Source: Branchiostoma floridae (taxonomy: Eukaryota; Chordata; Leptocardii; Amphioxiformes; Branchiostomatidae). From it: a stretch of DNA of 64,000 nucleotides. The stretch's first letter is position 1. Every line of letters starts with the position of its first letter. Position numbers and translations under genes: made by a program. This document shows positions 23,401 through 36,800 of the stretch, one piece after another. The stretch covers positions 29,390,854 to 29,454,853 of the forward strand of contig NC_049981.1 of the NCBI RefSeq assembly GCF_000003815.2, written 5' to 3'. Under the pieces are notes generated by a model that saw only the letters and a program-made list of their open reading frames with translations, had not been told where the DNA came from and searched no databases.

Positions 23401-26400
23401 TTTGTCTGTCACAGAGCACAGAATGGGCAAAAGTTTTGTCTGTCCCCAGCAGCAAAGTTCCGTCAAAGGACGGAAGGACAGTTGCTGGCTAGAATACTGC
23501 AGTCATGTAATGAATTTTTAGTGCTAATTCAAGCCCAGAGGATACTGGAAGGGAACTTGTTTACATCAACGAGAAGGAAAATCAAATGTCATGTTGTTGA
23601 GTATACTGTTAGATTCTACAATCTAACAGACTGTATTATGAAATTGTTGTTGCAATGTATGAACACAATGTAGAAAACTTGTAATTCTTTGTCCATGCAT
23701 GGCTAGCATGTATTCCACCAAAAATGTGAAACCTTCTTGCTTGTGGTATTTGTGCTTTTAGTATTTCTTACTTTGCTTTATTGTTTTTTTTTTTAATAGA
23801 GAGTAAGTGAGTGAGAGTAGAAATGTTGAAGATACAAATTACATGCATTCATACCAAATGAAGTCAATAAATTTTTCATAAGCGAGAAGATATTGTTCCT
23901 ACACCGAGTATCTTTTATGGTACGAGTATTGTGAACTCAATACAATTGTACATGTAAGCTTGATAAAGCTGACTGCAGCACTACCTGACACTGCGTTCTG
24001 GTTGTCGGGCGTGACCGCCACCAGTAGCGACGGGCCGGTGCAGGACAGCAGGATGTTTCCAGACTCTGCCTGCCACAGCTTCAGGCTGTTCTTGATGTCA
24101 GCAGACAGAATCCTGCAATCATTATGGTAGAGTTTTGAGAACACAAAATGGTACCTTAAATAAGAATGAATTCATTCAAATTCTTTGCACATTCCTGGGA
24201 ATTCCTAGTATATTCTAGAAATTCTCACTGCATCAATGCTCAAAACTTTCAAGGTGCATTTGAGGTGGAGAAATATCAAACAGCATTCAAAGTGTATTCT
24301 AACTATTCTAACTGCAATACAACCGCATTCTATGGCATTCCAACATTACTCGAAACATTCTGATCTCATTTGATGGAGAACCGGCCGGCCACAAGAATGA
24401 ACACATATATCTGGAATGCAGTGTAGATAGATTAACTTTTTTTGTTTCAACCCACCTTGTGTCGTCAGACGTGACCGTGACGTACGCGATGGGTGCGGAA
24501 TGTTCGACAAACGAGAGGACCACCAGTCCGTTGTCCACGCTCCACACCTTGATGGTGGTGTCTTCGGAGCCCGACACCGCAAACGTTCCGTTGCTGGAAA
24601 GCGCCACGCAGGTGATGGCCTTCACATGATCTTGTAGGTGATGCAGCATCTGAAGCGCATTGTTTACGTGTTGTTGATACATCGTTGTCAACTGTTTTGT
24701 AAGTTCACAAAAGGTGCAAGGGTTCTAGCTAGTGTATTTCAGCATATTTTACATTCAGGCTATCATTTCTGACCACCAAACTTCATTGAGGAACATTAGG
24801 GTTCATAAATTTAAATCAGTGTAATCATTGCGTTACGTTGCTAGTATGTACTTCTGTCCCATTGTCCCAATATGCAGCTTGCACTGTTCAGATACACAAA
24901 CATTGGGTGTTACGCCATAAGGCGGTTTACCGGGTATGCAAAACAAACGAACAAACAAACCAACCTTGTAAGTGTCCATGCTCCAGAGTCTGCAGCTCCC
25001 ATCCTTCCCACCGGACAGGGCGATGCTGCTGCCGTCCCGTTCCACGGTTCCCACGGTGATGCACGTGACGGACTTGCTGATGGAGTCTGTCTCCTCACGA
25101 TCCACTGGCATCTTGTCCAGGTTCCACACATGAACGGTGTCATCCTGTGGGATTAAGCAAGTTGCATGAAGTAAAATTATTAGGCAGGGTTTTCCAGTAC
25201 AGTTCAATAAGAATCCTCTAAACTGGGGCTATCCCCAGCTTTAGATTTTTTCTTTACTGCTCATTGTTTGGGGGTCCATGTTGTTGATTTTTGTTGTTGG
25301 ACCTTTCATTTTATTACAAAACACATTCACCAATTTCTTGTTATAAACTAACAAGTACATGAATTGATGAAAGGTTTTTCATATGTCCTGTCCCAATAAG
25401 CAAGAGGGACCAGTCCTGGAGACAATCGCCAATAGTCTCCAATAGGCATGTAACTTTCGTCAACTGATGATTTTATGCTATCCATAGGCTCCTTTGGAAA
25501 TACAGAAAAAGATCATTTCATAGGCTTGTGATATGACGTACCTCAGCAGCAGACAGAATGAAGTGGTCATCGTGAGAGATGGCTACATCTGTAACGGGGG
25601 CCTGGTGACCCTGTAGGGTGTGCATCAGGGCTTTGGTGCGGATGTTGAACACCAGGATGCTGCCATTTTCACAGCCCAGAGCAGCAAACACGCTGTCATT
25701 TGCTATGGCAACACAGGTCACCTGAAATTGATAAAAAAATCAATCAATCAATCAATCAACCAGTTAGTTATTCAATCTTTATTTTTGAATTGAATGTTAA
25801 TCCTTACATAACTTAGATCTAATTCAAGTTTTTATCAGATACTTTGTGCCAAATGATGATTTTCAGTTCCCTCTCATTCCCTCTGTTCCCTCCCCAACCA
25901 AAGTCAGCGACCCACTTTTATGCCTGGATGTGAAGCAAGTGCCTTTCCTAGTGCTGATTGGTCAGTTCTGCTGCAACTCTATATATCCTAGGCGCTGAGT
26001 GGGCAATTACACTGTAACTGTTCTTGTCTTTGATGCTGATTGTTTTGTAACTGCACATGCCCTTTGTTTTGATTGCCCAGTTGTTCTGTAACTGTACATG
26101 TCCTTGGTGCTGATTGGTTAACTGTCCTGTAACTTCACCTGTCCTTGGTGCTGATTGGCCAGGGTTTGAACTGTCTTTAGTTTTGATCGTGCACTTTTTA
26201 CTACACTATGAGAAAGCTATACCATCAAACTTGTATGATTAAAAGACATGGACTTTAAGTTTGAAATCCTTGTCTGTCTTGCCTTGTGGCTCGTCACTCT
26301 CTTTTTCATAAAAAGACCACTTGTCTAAGACGACCAAATTCTCTAGGGCTCCAAGGTGGTCCTCTGGTAACCATAACATTGGCTTTATTGGCTTTATTCG

Positions 26401-29400
26401 TCCATTATACAAGTATATTATAGACTCTTATACAAGTCTGACAGTACAGTATCATTGACATTCTTTCAACACAGCATGAGGCTTTTTAAGTGCTCAAATA
26501 GACTAGGTTAAGGGAATATGATATAAATCTAAAGCTGTAGATGGCCTGTAATTACAAATGTAGGACTATTAGGCTGCTCTGCCAATAGGGTATCACTTAC
26601 TAATACTTTCAAATTGAATCAGAGCTTTGTAATTAGAGTTCGACATATCTAAAGGCTTAACAAAGCAACACTACAATTTGGTACCAATTATGAGTGTTCT
26701 AAGGTAATACATTGAAACTTTGGTTGGAGACTATTCATCTTGTATATACCACAAGCTGAGACAATGATAATTGTTTGGTGGCACATACATGCCCAAGGGC
26801 AAATCACAAGGCACTAGTGTGGAATAACGATAATAGGTACAGTGATACTAATGGATGATGCCTACACTGAGATGCTAAATGTAATACAAAGATCTAGAGC
26901 TACTTTAGATTAGAATCTGTTGGGTTTAACTTCTTTATTGGAGACAGTGGAAGATGAATTCACTCACTTTTTTAATAACATGCGGGTTCCTTAATTTGAC
27001 CATATAATTGTTCTCTCTTCCTTGGCAATGTTGAGGAAGCAAGAATAAATTTTGGATGCTTCTGTAAACAACTTCTTTCCTCGTCATATCATGAGAAACT
27101 GCTTTTTGGCATATCTTATTACCTGGATGTCCAACCTTCATCAACGTACCTTTCCCTTGATTCCCAGCAGTTGATGAACAAGGCTGCCTGTAGTCAGCGC
27201 CCAAACATGGATGTCTCCATTCTCACACCCAGACACGAGGAAACTGTTGTTCTTGGACAGTACCATGCTGACTACGGGGGTGACCAGGATGGGGAGAGGG
27301 GGGAGGGGCGACGAGGGAGGGGTGTTCCCTCCCGTGTGCTCGTCGTCCATGGAGTCGCTGGGTTCGTCTTCTTCCGATTTCTTCTTCTTCTTCTTGGGCT
27401 TTTTCTCTTTCTGAGTTGAAGACAGAGAACGTTTCGTTTGTCATTGAAAATAATCAATAAGCTTTTGCTTGGTCTCCTCTCTTGGGCTGAGTAACTAAAC
27501 CCTGTACCTATACTTGCATATAAGATTGTTTAGGTACAGGTCCAGACCTAAACATCAAGTGCACCGGTACCACTACCACACTGAGAACAAAAAATAATAC
27601 ACTACATGTAGCAGCCACTATTTTCTAAAAATCCTCTGCCAGAGATGACAAACTTGTGAATTTACCTTGTAACTGAATGTTCCTTGTTAATTCAACTAGT
27701 CTTGTAAATACATCTTTTTGAGATTAGAATATGTAAGCCCTTATTTATATATATATATATATACGAAGATGACAATTTACCACCTGACAGTTGGTCACAT
27801 GTATAACTTATAGATACATGTAATTCACCAAACTTAAAGTCAAGACTTAGACCAGCCCTGACCTGTTCCTCCTTTGGCGGTTCCTCCTCAGGCTGCAGGG
27901 CCCAGATGGTGTTCAGCAGCTTCTTCTGTGTTTCTATCCTTCCACAGTTATGAAAACAACACTCAGATATAGGTTAACCCTTGGATAAAGGTGAACTAGC
28001 GGCCTGACCTGTTCCTCCTTGGGGGGCTCCTCCTCAGGCTGCAGGGCCCAGATGGTGTTCAGTAGCTTCTTCTTGTTGAGGAGCCAGACGTGGATGCGAC
28101 AGTCAGGCGATTTGAGCTTTCACGAATAAACAAAGGTTCAAACAAACAAACAAAAGACTGGCCCTGACCTGTTCCTCCTTGGGCAGTTCCTCCTCAGGCT
28201 GCAGGGCCCAGATGGTGTTCAGCAGCTTCTACTGTGTTTTAATCCTTCCACAATACTGCTTCCTTATAATTACATGATTGATTTTTAAAACAACAGATAT
28301 AGGTTACCCCACAGATAAAGGTAAACTAACGCCCTGACCTGTTCCTCCTTGGGGGGTTCCTCCTCAGGCTGCAGGGCCCAGATGGTGTTTACCAGCTTCT
28401 ACGGTGTTTTAATCCTTCCACAGTACTGTTTCCTTATAATTCCATTGATTTTTAAAACAACAGATATAGGTTACCCCACAGATAAAGGTGAACTAGCAGC
28501 CTGACCTGTTTCTCCTTGGGTGGCTCCTCCTCAGGCTGCAGGGCCCAGATGGTGTTTACCAGCTTCTACGGTGTTTTAATCCTTCCACAGTACTGTTTCC
28601 TTATAATTCCATTGATTTTTAAAACAACAGATATAGGTTACCCCACAGATAAAGGTGAACTAGCAGCCTGACCTGTTCCTCCTTGGGTGGTTGCTCCTCA
28701 GGCTGCAGGGCCCAGATGGTGTTCAGTAGCTTCTACGGTGTTTTAATCCTTCCACAGTACTGTTTCCTTATAATTCCATTGATATTTAAAACAACAGATA
28801 TAGGTTACCCAACAGATAAAAGTGAACTAGCGGCCTGACCTGTTCCTCCTTGGGTGGTTGCTCCTCAGGCTGCAGGGCCCAGATGGTGTTCAGTAGCTTC
28901 TTCTTGTTGAGGAGCCAGACGTGGATGCGGCAGTTGGCCAATTTGAGCTTTCGCGAATAAACAAAGGTTCAAACAAACAAAAGACTGGCCCTGACCTGTT
29001 CCTCCTTGGGCGGTTCCTCCTCTGGCTGCAGGGCCCAGATGGTGTTCAGTAGCTTCTTCTTGTTGAGGAGCCAGACGTGGATGCGACAGTCAGCGCCGGC
29101 CGTGACCAGGATGTCGTCGTGCCGCGTGAGCGTGATGCAGGTGATGGCCGCGGTGTGCTGCTCGATGACCTGCTGGGGCTCCCGGCACTCGAAGCTGAAG
29201 ACGCGCACAATGTGATCCTAGGGAATAGACACATTTAGTTAAGGCAGGCTCGTACTACTTTTTTCTGCATACCTGCACTGGTGAAGGTAACATGGAAACT
29301 TACCTGCACCTGACAAATTTTACCTGCAATGCTCCAAATTTAGGAAGTATTGATCATACTAAAATTGTTGAGAGACCATTGCTTTTTATTTCTTTTATAT

Positions 29401-32400
29401 CTAATAGGTGGTAACATTCAATGCAGCTAATAACAATCCTCATACACCTATACATCATAGGATATTTATAGGACCTATATCAGAGGACATATTTATTGGA
29501 CATTTAGAATATTTGAGAACGAATGAATTAAACTTAGCTTTCTGAATTAGAATTAGTATGCAGTAGCATTTCAGTACTGTCCAGATGCAACAGCAAGAGA
29601 TCAGTAATAAGAAGTCGAGGAAGTCAGAAATATTACAGTGACAGTAAAGCTGTTTTACTGAAATGGTACTAATATGTGACTGTCAGTAAATGATGTGTTT
29701 TAATGATAAGTAAAATATCTTACTGATAAGTTACTGGCAGTCACATTTCAGCACTGATAGTGTGGTACCTATCAGCTACATATCTTTCTAATGAGTAGCT
29801 GATAAGTAACTGACAGTCACATTTCAGTACTGATAGTGTGGCACTAGTTAGACACGTACTTTGGCACCAGTGGCGAAGATTTGGTCGTTGTGGGCCAGGG
29901 TCATGCACATGACCCCTGCGGTGTGTCCGGAGTAGGTGCGGAGTCCCTGCCCGGTCTCCAGACACCAGGACTGCACCGTCTGGTCATCCGAGCCGGACAG
30001 GAAGAACTTACCACTGTGGGAGAGACTGGGAGAGGGGGGATCAAAATATGATTTATTCATTCATTTATGTATTCCAAAATGCAACAAGACAGTACCCTGA
30101 CCCTTAAGGCAGCACTGCTGATGTTTGAGGGTCAACACGTAAGACAGACAGCATTACATACATGTAGACAATGGGAATTTAGGCATTTCTAACATTTATA
30201 TCCATTCGGTCAAGATAAATTTTTCACACACCTTTATTTGGAGGTCAGAGGCCTTATAAAATAAAGAATGATTCTGTCCAAAAGCAGATCATCAAAATAT
30301 AATTATCATAATCAATGAATACATGTAGATTCATCAGGCCAGTAAATCATTCAACATTGTTTCCTTAGGTATGCATCTATATTTGTCTTCTCTACATGTG
30401 CGCAATGATGTTTTGACAGGCTGTATACTTCAAGTCTTCATTCTTCATTGCGGCAAAGTAAAAGCAAATGTTCTTCACATTGGAAAACACATTCTTTCAG
30501 TGATAATGACTGTATTTTGTCGATTAAAGTACGCACCCAAATAAAGCACACACACCCAAGTCACACCAATATTGAAAAACATTTTACACTGGAAAATGTT
30601 GGCAATTCCAGAAAAATTGTGCTATTCTAAATTCCAGTTGGTCCGATCTGGACAATGTTTTTTCACTCTGTCAGAGAAAAACTTGAAATTGAAGACAAAT
30701 CAATCTCTACAACTGGATAAGCTAGAGATTGCTTCTGGACATTTTCAGTGACACACTTCTTCAGCATCACCAGAATGAGTTGGCAGCTCAAATCAATACT
30801 TGTGCACAACATGTCACTGGAAAACCTGTTGAGCATCTCAAAGTCACTAGTTTGTAATGGCCTATGTAATCATCACTAATAAATAAAATTGTCATTGTCA
30901 TTATATGAATCATGTTAGAATATCAATCTTGAGACGAAGATCAATACAAACAAAAGACATCTTACTAGATGCAATTGATGTTATCCTTGTGTCCCTCAAA
31001 AGTCTGCACAGCTTTGCCGGACCCTACGCTGTACATGGTGATGGTATGGTCCGTTGCCGTGCAGATGACATGCTGGGTGTCGGCTGTTGTCACCATGTGT
31101 CTCACACCTGTCAATCAAAGGTTTAAAATAAAAACTTACAGGTAAGGTTAGATAAAGGTAGTTCCAATATAGCCTTTTTGAGGCCGTATTGCCAGTGGGT
31201 TTTTGTTCAAATTTTTCTCAAATCAATGTTCTTAAGAATTAAGTTGTTGGCGCATGTTGAAACAATTCTATTCTGTTCATGACTAGTTTGTCAATTAAAA
31301 TCAGTTTTCTGACCTGAATATGACATTGATAAAATATAACACAGTGTATTCCGTATAACCCCCAGTCCCAGCCATCCCGCGGGTTGGATGGCCCTCTGGC
31401 CTTTGGCCATCAAGCAATTTGACCCACGATAAGGTTGGTACCTCAGGTGATACGGAACAAGGTTGGACAAGTTTTCTGAAACTCACTTGTCCTATTGGGT
31501 AAGTACATAAAAGGTTTAATTGCAGAAAACAAATTTTCACTTGCCCAAAATTTAAATTACATATTTCTATGCATTTTAACTTCCAGTGATGGAATTCTTT
31601 TATTAGTGGCTCTTTTTTCAGTGTTGACCTATGCTTGATGCCATGACTGTAAAAAGAAGCATATCAAACAAGCATATCAAAATCTCACTCATTGAAAAAT
31701 TTTACTTGCCCAATCAAGTGGCAAGTGGGGTAGAACATGAGCTTGTGCCATGGGCTATTTTACTTGCCCTGGACAATGGCTAGTAGACATGTCCAACCCC
31801 GTGGAATACACTGTGTTTTATTCTATATGCATCTTACCTGGACAGTCCAGCGTCTTGACCAGGCTCTTCTGCTTGGTAATCAGCCAGGATGTGTGGGGGA
31901 GCAGGAGGGCCTTGTTGTGGTTCCGGCCCCACTCCAGCGCCTGATGAATGAGGGAGTCTAGGGCCTTGTCACCTTTATCTGTACAAACAGTGTCAGTGAT
32001 ACAGTGATCTATATGACTGATGATTCTCAACTGTCTAACAGCTTTATGAATTTTAGTTAAAAAAGAAAAAGTTAAACCCTTCCCGCGCCAAGGGCGGTGC
32101 CCATCTCTGGTGCATAGGGCGGTGCCCATCTCTGTTTCATTAGCCCTGGGCCACACACAACGCAATCACTACAGCAGGGGGCTAGTCCACTGGTAGTGGT
32201 GTGTGTTCAACTTCCATACTCTTTCCCGAATGCTGAGTGCTAAGCAGAGAAAGCAGCATGTACCATTTTTATAGTCTTTGGTATGACTCGGCCGGGATCG
32301 AACTCACGACCTTCCGAATGCAAGGCGAACACTCTACCCACTAGGCCATTGCACCGGCTTTTATGAATTTTAGAGTTATCAGCTTATGAATTTTAGAGTT

Positions 32401-33122
32401 ATCTGTAATAATTATTATAATTGCAAAGGGTCAAAGGTGCTTGGAAGTCGATATTAGCCCTCCAACCTTCCCTCAACCGAGTAGGGGGCCTATACCATTT
32501 TCCAAGCACCTTCCCTGTCACACTTCCAATCTGGATATATGACATAGGCTTTGGGTCATTTCAACTTGATAAGGATCAGAGGACTAGTAGTAGTAGTAAT
32601 AGTAGTAGTAGTAGTAGTATTGTAGTACCATCCAGTAGTAGTAGTAATATCCATTTTTTCCACTCATGGAAAGCTTGTTGGTATTACTAAGCGCTAGCCA
32701 TATTATGTTATAATATAAAAGAAGTGGGTAAANNNNNNNNNNNNNNNNNNNNNNNNNNNNNNNNNNNNNNNNNNNNNNNNNNNNNNNNNNNNNNNNNNNN
32801 NNNNNNNNNNNNNNNNNNNNNNNNNNNNNNNNTCATGGATACGAGTCTAGAAATGAGCTGTGCTCCGAGCTGCTGCCCGTCTGCGATCAGCGCGCTTATC
32901 GATGCCTCCATGGCCAGCAGGACCAGATTCACCTCAGCGTCCAGGACGTGCTGCGACGCCACGTGGAAACAGTGGAGCAGCTCGTACACCGAGGAACACT
33001 GCATCTTAGCCAGGAGGTAGGGGAAGCAGCACAGGGCTTTGGACTTCAGATCCCTCAAGTTACCTGGTCACCAACAAGAGAGAGGGAAGGCACTGTATTT
33101 ATTATAACTTAGAAACTCATGG

Positions 33123-33161
<39 letters not shown>

Positions 33162-33332
33162 ACACACTTCACATTGAAACAGTGGAGCAGCTCGTACACC
33201 GAGGAACACTGCATCTTAGCCAGGAGGTAGGGGAAGCAGCACAGGGCTTTGGACTTCAGATCCCTCAAGTTACCTGGTCACCAACAAGAGAGAGGGAAGG
33301 CACTGTATTTATTATAACTTAGAAACTCATGG

Positions 33333-33371
<39 letters not shown>

Positions 33372-33839
33372 ACACACTTCACATTGAAACAGTGGAGCAG
33401 CTCCTACACCGAGGAACACTGCAACTTAGCCAGGAGGTAGGGGAAGCAGCACAGGGCTTTGGACTTCAGATCCCTCAAGTTACCTGGTCACCAACAAGAG
33501 AGAGGGAGAAGGCACTGTCTTTATTTTAACTTAGGAACACACACACAAACGCACACATACACACGCGCTCTCTCACACACACATACAAACACATGTACAC
33601 ACACACACACACACTCACATAGACACATACTGTCTTTATTGTAACTTTGGAACATTTTGAGGTATCAGAATGATTGCACTGCAGCTCATTATATGTACAT
33701 GTAGGTGCCACATACTTACAAACATTATTAGTATTACACACAAACACACACTGTACGTGTGATACACAGTGTCACACAAGCCCGCATACACAGAAACACT
33801 CAGTCACACCATCACACACTCAGGCATACACATAAGGAC

Positions 33840-33890
<51 letters not shown>

Positions 33891-36800
33891 GACACAAACA
33901 AACACATGTATACACACAATACATAATACATCTCCACAAAAGCTCTTAAGCCCATAATTACCAGCCAGCACCAGTTGGTACCACAACTCGTTCTGCTGTC
34001 TGATGGAGAACTGCTGGGTCGCCGCTGATGTTGGCTCCGTCGGCGTCCCGTTCTTCACCTCTGCGTTGATGTGAGACGGCGACAGTTTATTGTCACCATG
34101 GCAACCGGACAGGATGTCTGTAGAAGCAGATAGATGGTCAGTCCTGAGACACATGAGAAACACACGCCCTCTGAAGAAGTGTGTATCTTCCCTTTTTGCA
34201 NNNNNNNNNNNNNNNNNNNNNNNNNNNNNNNNNNNNNNNNNNNNNNNNNNNNNNNNNNNNNNNNNNNNNNNNNNNNNNNNNNNNNNNNNNNNNNNNNNNN
34301 TACATATCCAAAAGGTTCCAATTAGAGACTGTCTTTCCAATGTGTTTCTCTGAGTTTTCATGGAACTCAATCACTCCTGGGAGGAGAGCATAGCAGACAG
34401 CAGGCTGGCAGGTCCTTGTGTTTCTGTGGGTGTAGCAATTGGTCATGGATATTTGCTATGCTTTCCATCGGGTGTTACATGTGTATCCTTTAGTCATACA
34501 TTGGAATCACAATAGATAATTGTCCCTGTATGTGCCTACTGTATGACCGAGCTTTGTGAGGGAATTGTATTTATCAATAAAGAAGACAGCCAATGGGACG
34601 AATACAATGTAAAGTAGCTCACCGGCAAAGTCCCCGTGCTGTTTTCTGATCGGTTGTTCCCCTCCTCCGTATCTTTCCAGCGCCACTTTCTGGAACGCCT
34701 CGTGGGCCAGATGCACAACCAAGACACCATCTAGCAGGCTCACAGTCATCACATTGTCTGGAAGGAAAGAAAGAAAAATTTAGGCTGGACGTGACGACCG
34801 ATATATTTTGTTTCTCTTCGAACAACCAAACAGCGTTCAGAGATTACATATTGTGCTTCTCTGACTGAGACAGGCAGCTTGTTTATCGGAAAAAACTTTT
34901 TAGCTCTTTTGCCTGAATTGGAGAGCTTATTGCTTGTTGTTTCGAACTTTATTGCACGGCAATTGTACATGGTACAATGAATGGCAACAACAATTATTTG
35001 ATTGCTACCCAAGAATACTACTAGGTGAGGTGTCACTCAGCCTCTGTCTTCATTTTGTGAATTGTCTGACAGATCCCTATAAGTAGTCTTAGTCTATCCC
35101 ATTTTAACTTAAAATCATCTAAAACACCACATGCACTACCATCTCTGTTGTTCTACTCCCTCATGCACCCTAGATAAGATCCTAGCTTAAGGCCTGTGTC
35201 TGAGCGCACTTCTATACAGTAGAAGCTGTAATATTGCACACCTCATTTGCCAGTGTATTTCGTGCAATTACTATTATCTGGATGGTGCAACAAAGCCAAG
35301 TTATCCTGCTGGATGGCACAGGTTTGGGATTTGGGGATCTCGTGCAATTAACAGAAGCGTGCGTTAAGCCCTTGTGCAATTAACTGGCTTGTACTATATC
35401 CAGAAGATACCCAGGCTAGTTCAGAGATTTACCTAGGTCGTGTTTGATGGCCGCCCAGAAGGTGTGAGGGAAGGTGCGGTCCCCGCGGTTCGTCTGCTGA
35501 CACAGCGGGTCCATGATGGCATCACAGCAGGACAGCATACACAGCAGCTCTGTCTCCCTCACACCAGCCCGACCTGCACACACACACAAGGGCACACACA
35601 TTATATAACAGGCAAATATAGTCAAACCTGTCTATAGCGGCCACTCAATGGACCGGTCAAATGTGGCCACTATAGACAGGTGGCCTCTGTATAGAGGTGG
35701 CAACTTGTAGATAAAATACGCAAGGGACCGACAAGAAGTGGCCACTATGGACAGGTGGCCCCTCTGTAGAGGTGGCCCCTAATACAGGTTTGACTGTACT
35801 ACAATGCAGCCCCTCACTGAAGGTTCTGTCCATTCTGTCCAAAGCATATTAAAGCTGACTTATAATGGAGTGTTACAGATTTGCTATTTTGCATTCTGAG
35901 TTATTCACATTTCTCGAAGCAAGTACCACAGATTTTAAGGGACTCGATGTATACCTAACAGATTTGTATACCTGTGATGTTATATCTTTAGCCTCTAGCT
36001 TTTATTCTTTACCTTTATTTTGTACTTTGTGGGTCGTACTGGCTCATACAGATCAAGAATGTGTCCTGTCTACTCGCCAGACTATCATAGATGATCTTTT
36101 CGAATCTTGGTATACTTGGTAATTTAAATAAACAAACCTGCACAGATGCTGGCCAGTACATGTCCCAGACACATTGGGTCATGTCTACTCGCCAGACTAT
36201 TGTAGACAGTATTGTTGCTAAATCTTGTCTGGTATGTTTTACAGTTTACACTAGTGTTCTGCTATACAATACATAAAACAAACCTGCACAGATGCTGGCC
36301 AGTACATGTCCCAGACAGACCGGGTCGTGTCTACTCTCCAGACCGTCGTAGACGATGTTGGCGGCCTCCTCGGCGGACTGCGGCATCTTGCTGCCGTTCT
36401 GGCACAGCTGCGGGCTGCCGCTCTCCACCTCCCGGCACAGCAGGGTCAGCATCAGGGGGCTGCATGGCTGCTGGAGGGCGTTCTTCAGAAGGACCTGCAG
36501 ACGGGACAGCAAAAAAGTTCAAGTTTAAGTTGCCCATACATCTGTGCAGATGCTTAGGGGTGGCACCCATCTCCATTTCTGTACAGTTTGTAGCTCTTGG
36601 GCCACACATCAGCAGGGGGCTTGCCTGCTGGTAGTGATGCGTGTTTAACTCCCATACTCTTCCTCATTAGTGCTGAGTGCTAAGCAGAGAAAGCTGCATG
36701 TACCATTTATAGAGTCTTTGGTATGACACTGCTGGGGATCAAACTCACAACCTACCGAATGCAAGGCGACACTCTGCCATTACCACGGTCTAGACGAGAC

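Noticed and set aside
27720-27765. TATA-like run
   Set aside because: A simple AT dinucleotide repeat inside an intron, not a promoter.
33120-33910. Protein frames rich in His/Thr or Val/Cys
   Set aside because: Translations of CA/TG microsatellites.
33804-34370. 188-codon minus-strand frame across the gap
   Set aside because: Runs through N bases, a CA microsatellite and exon 10; only the 33962-34117 part is coding.
36212-36634. 140-codon plus-strand frame
   Set aside because: Antisense shadow of exon 7, with Arg/Gly-rich composition caused by the GC-rich exon.
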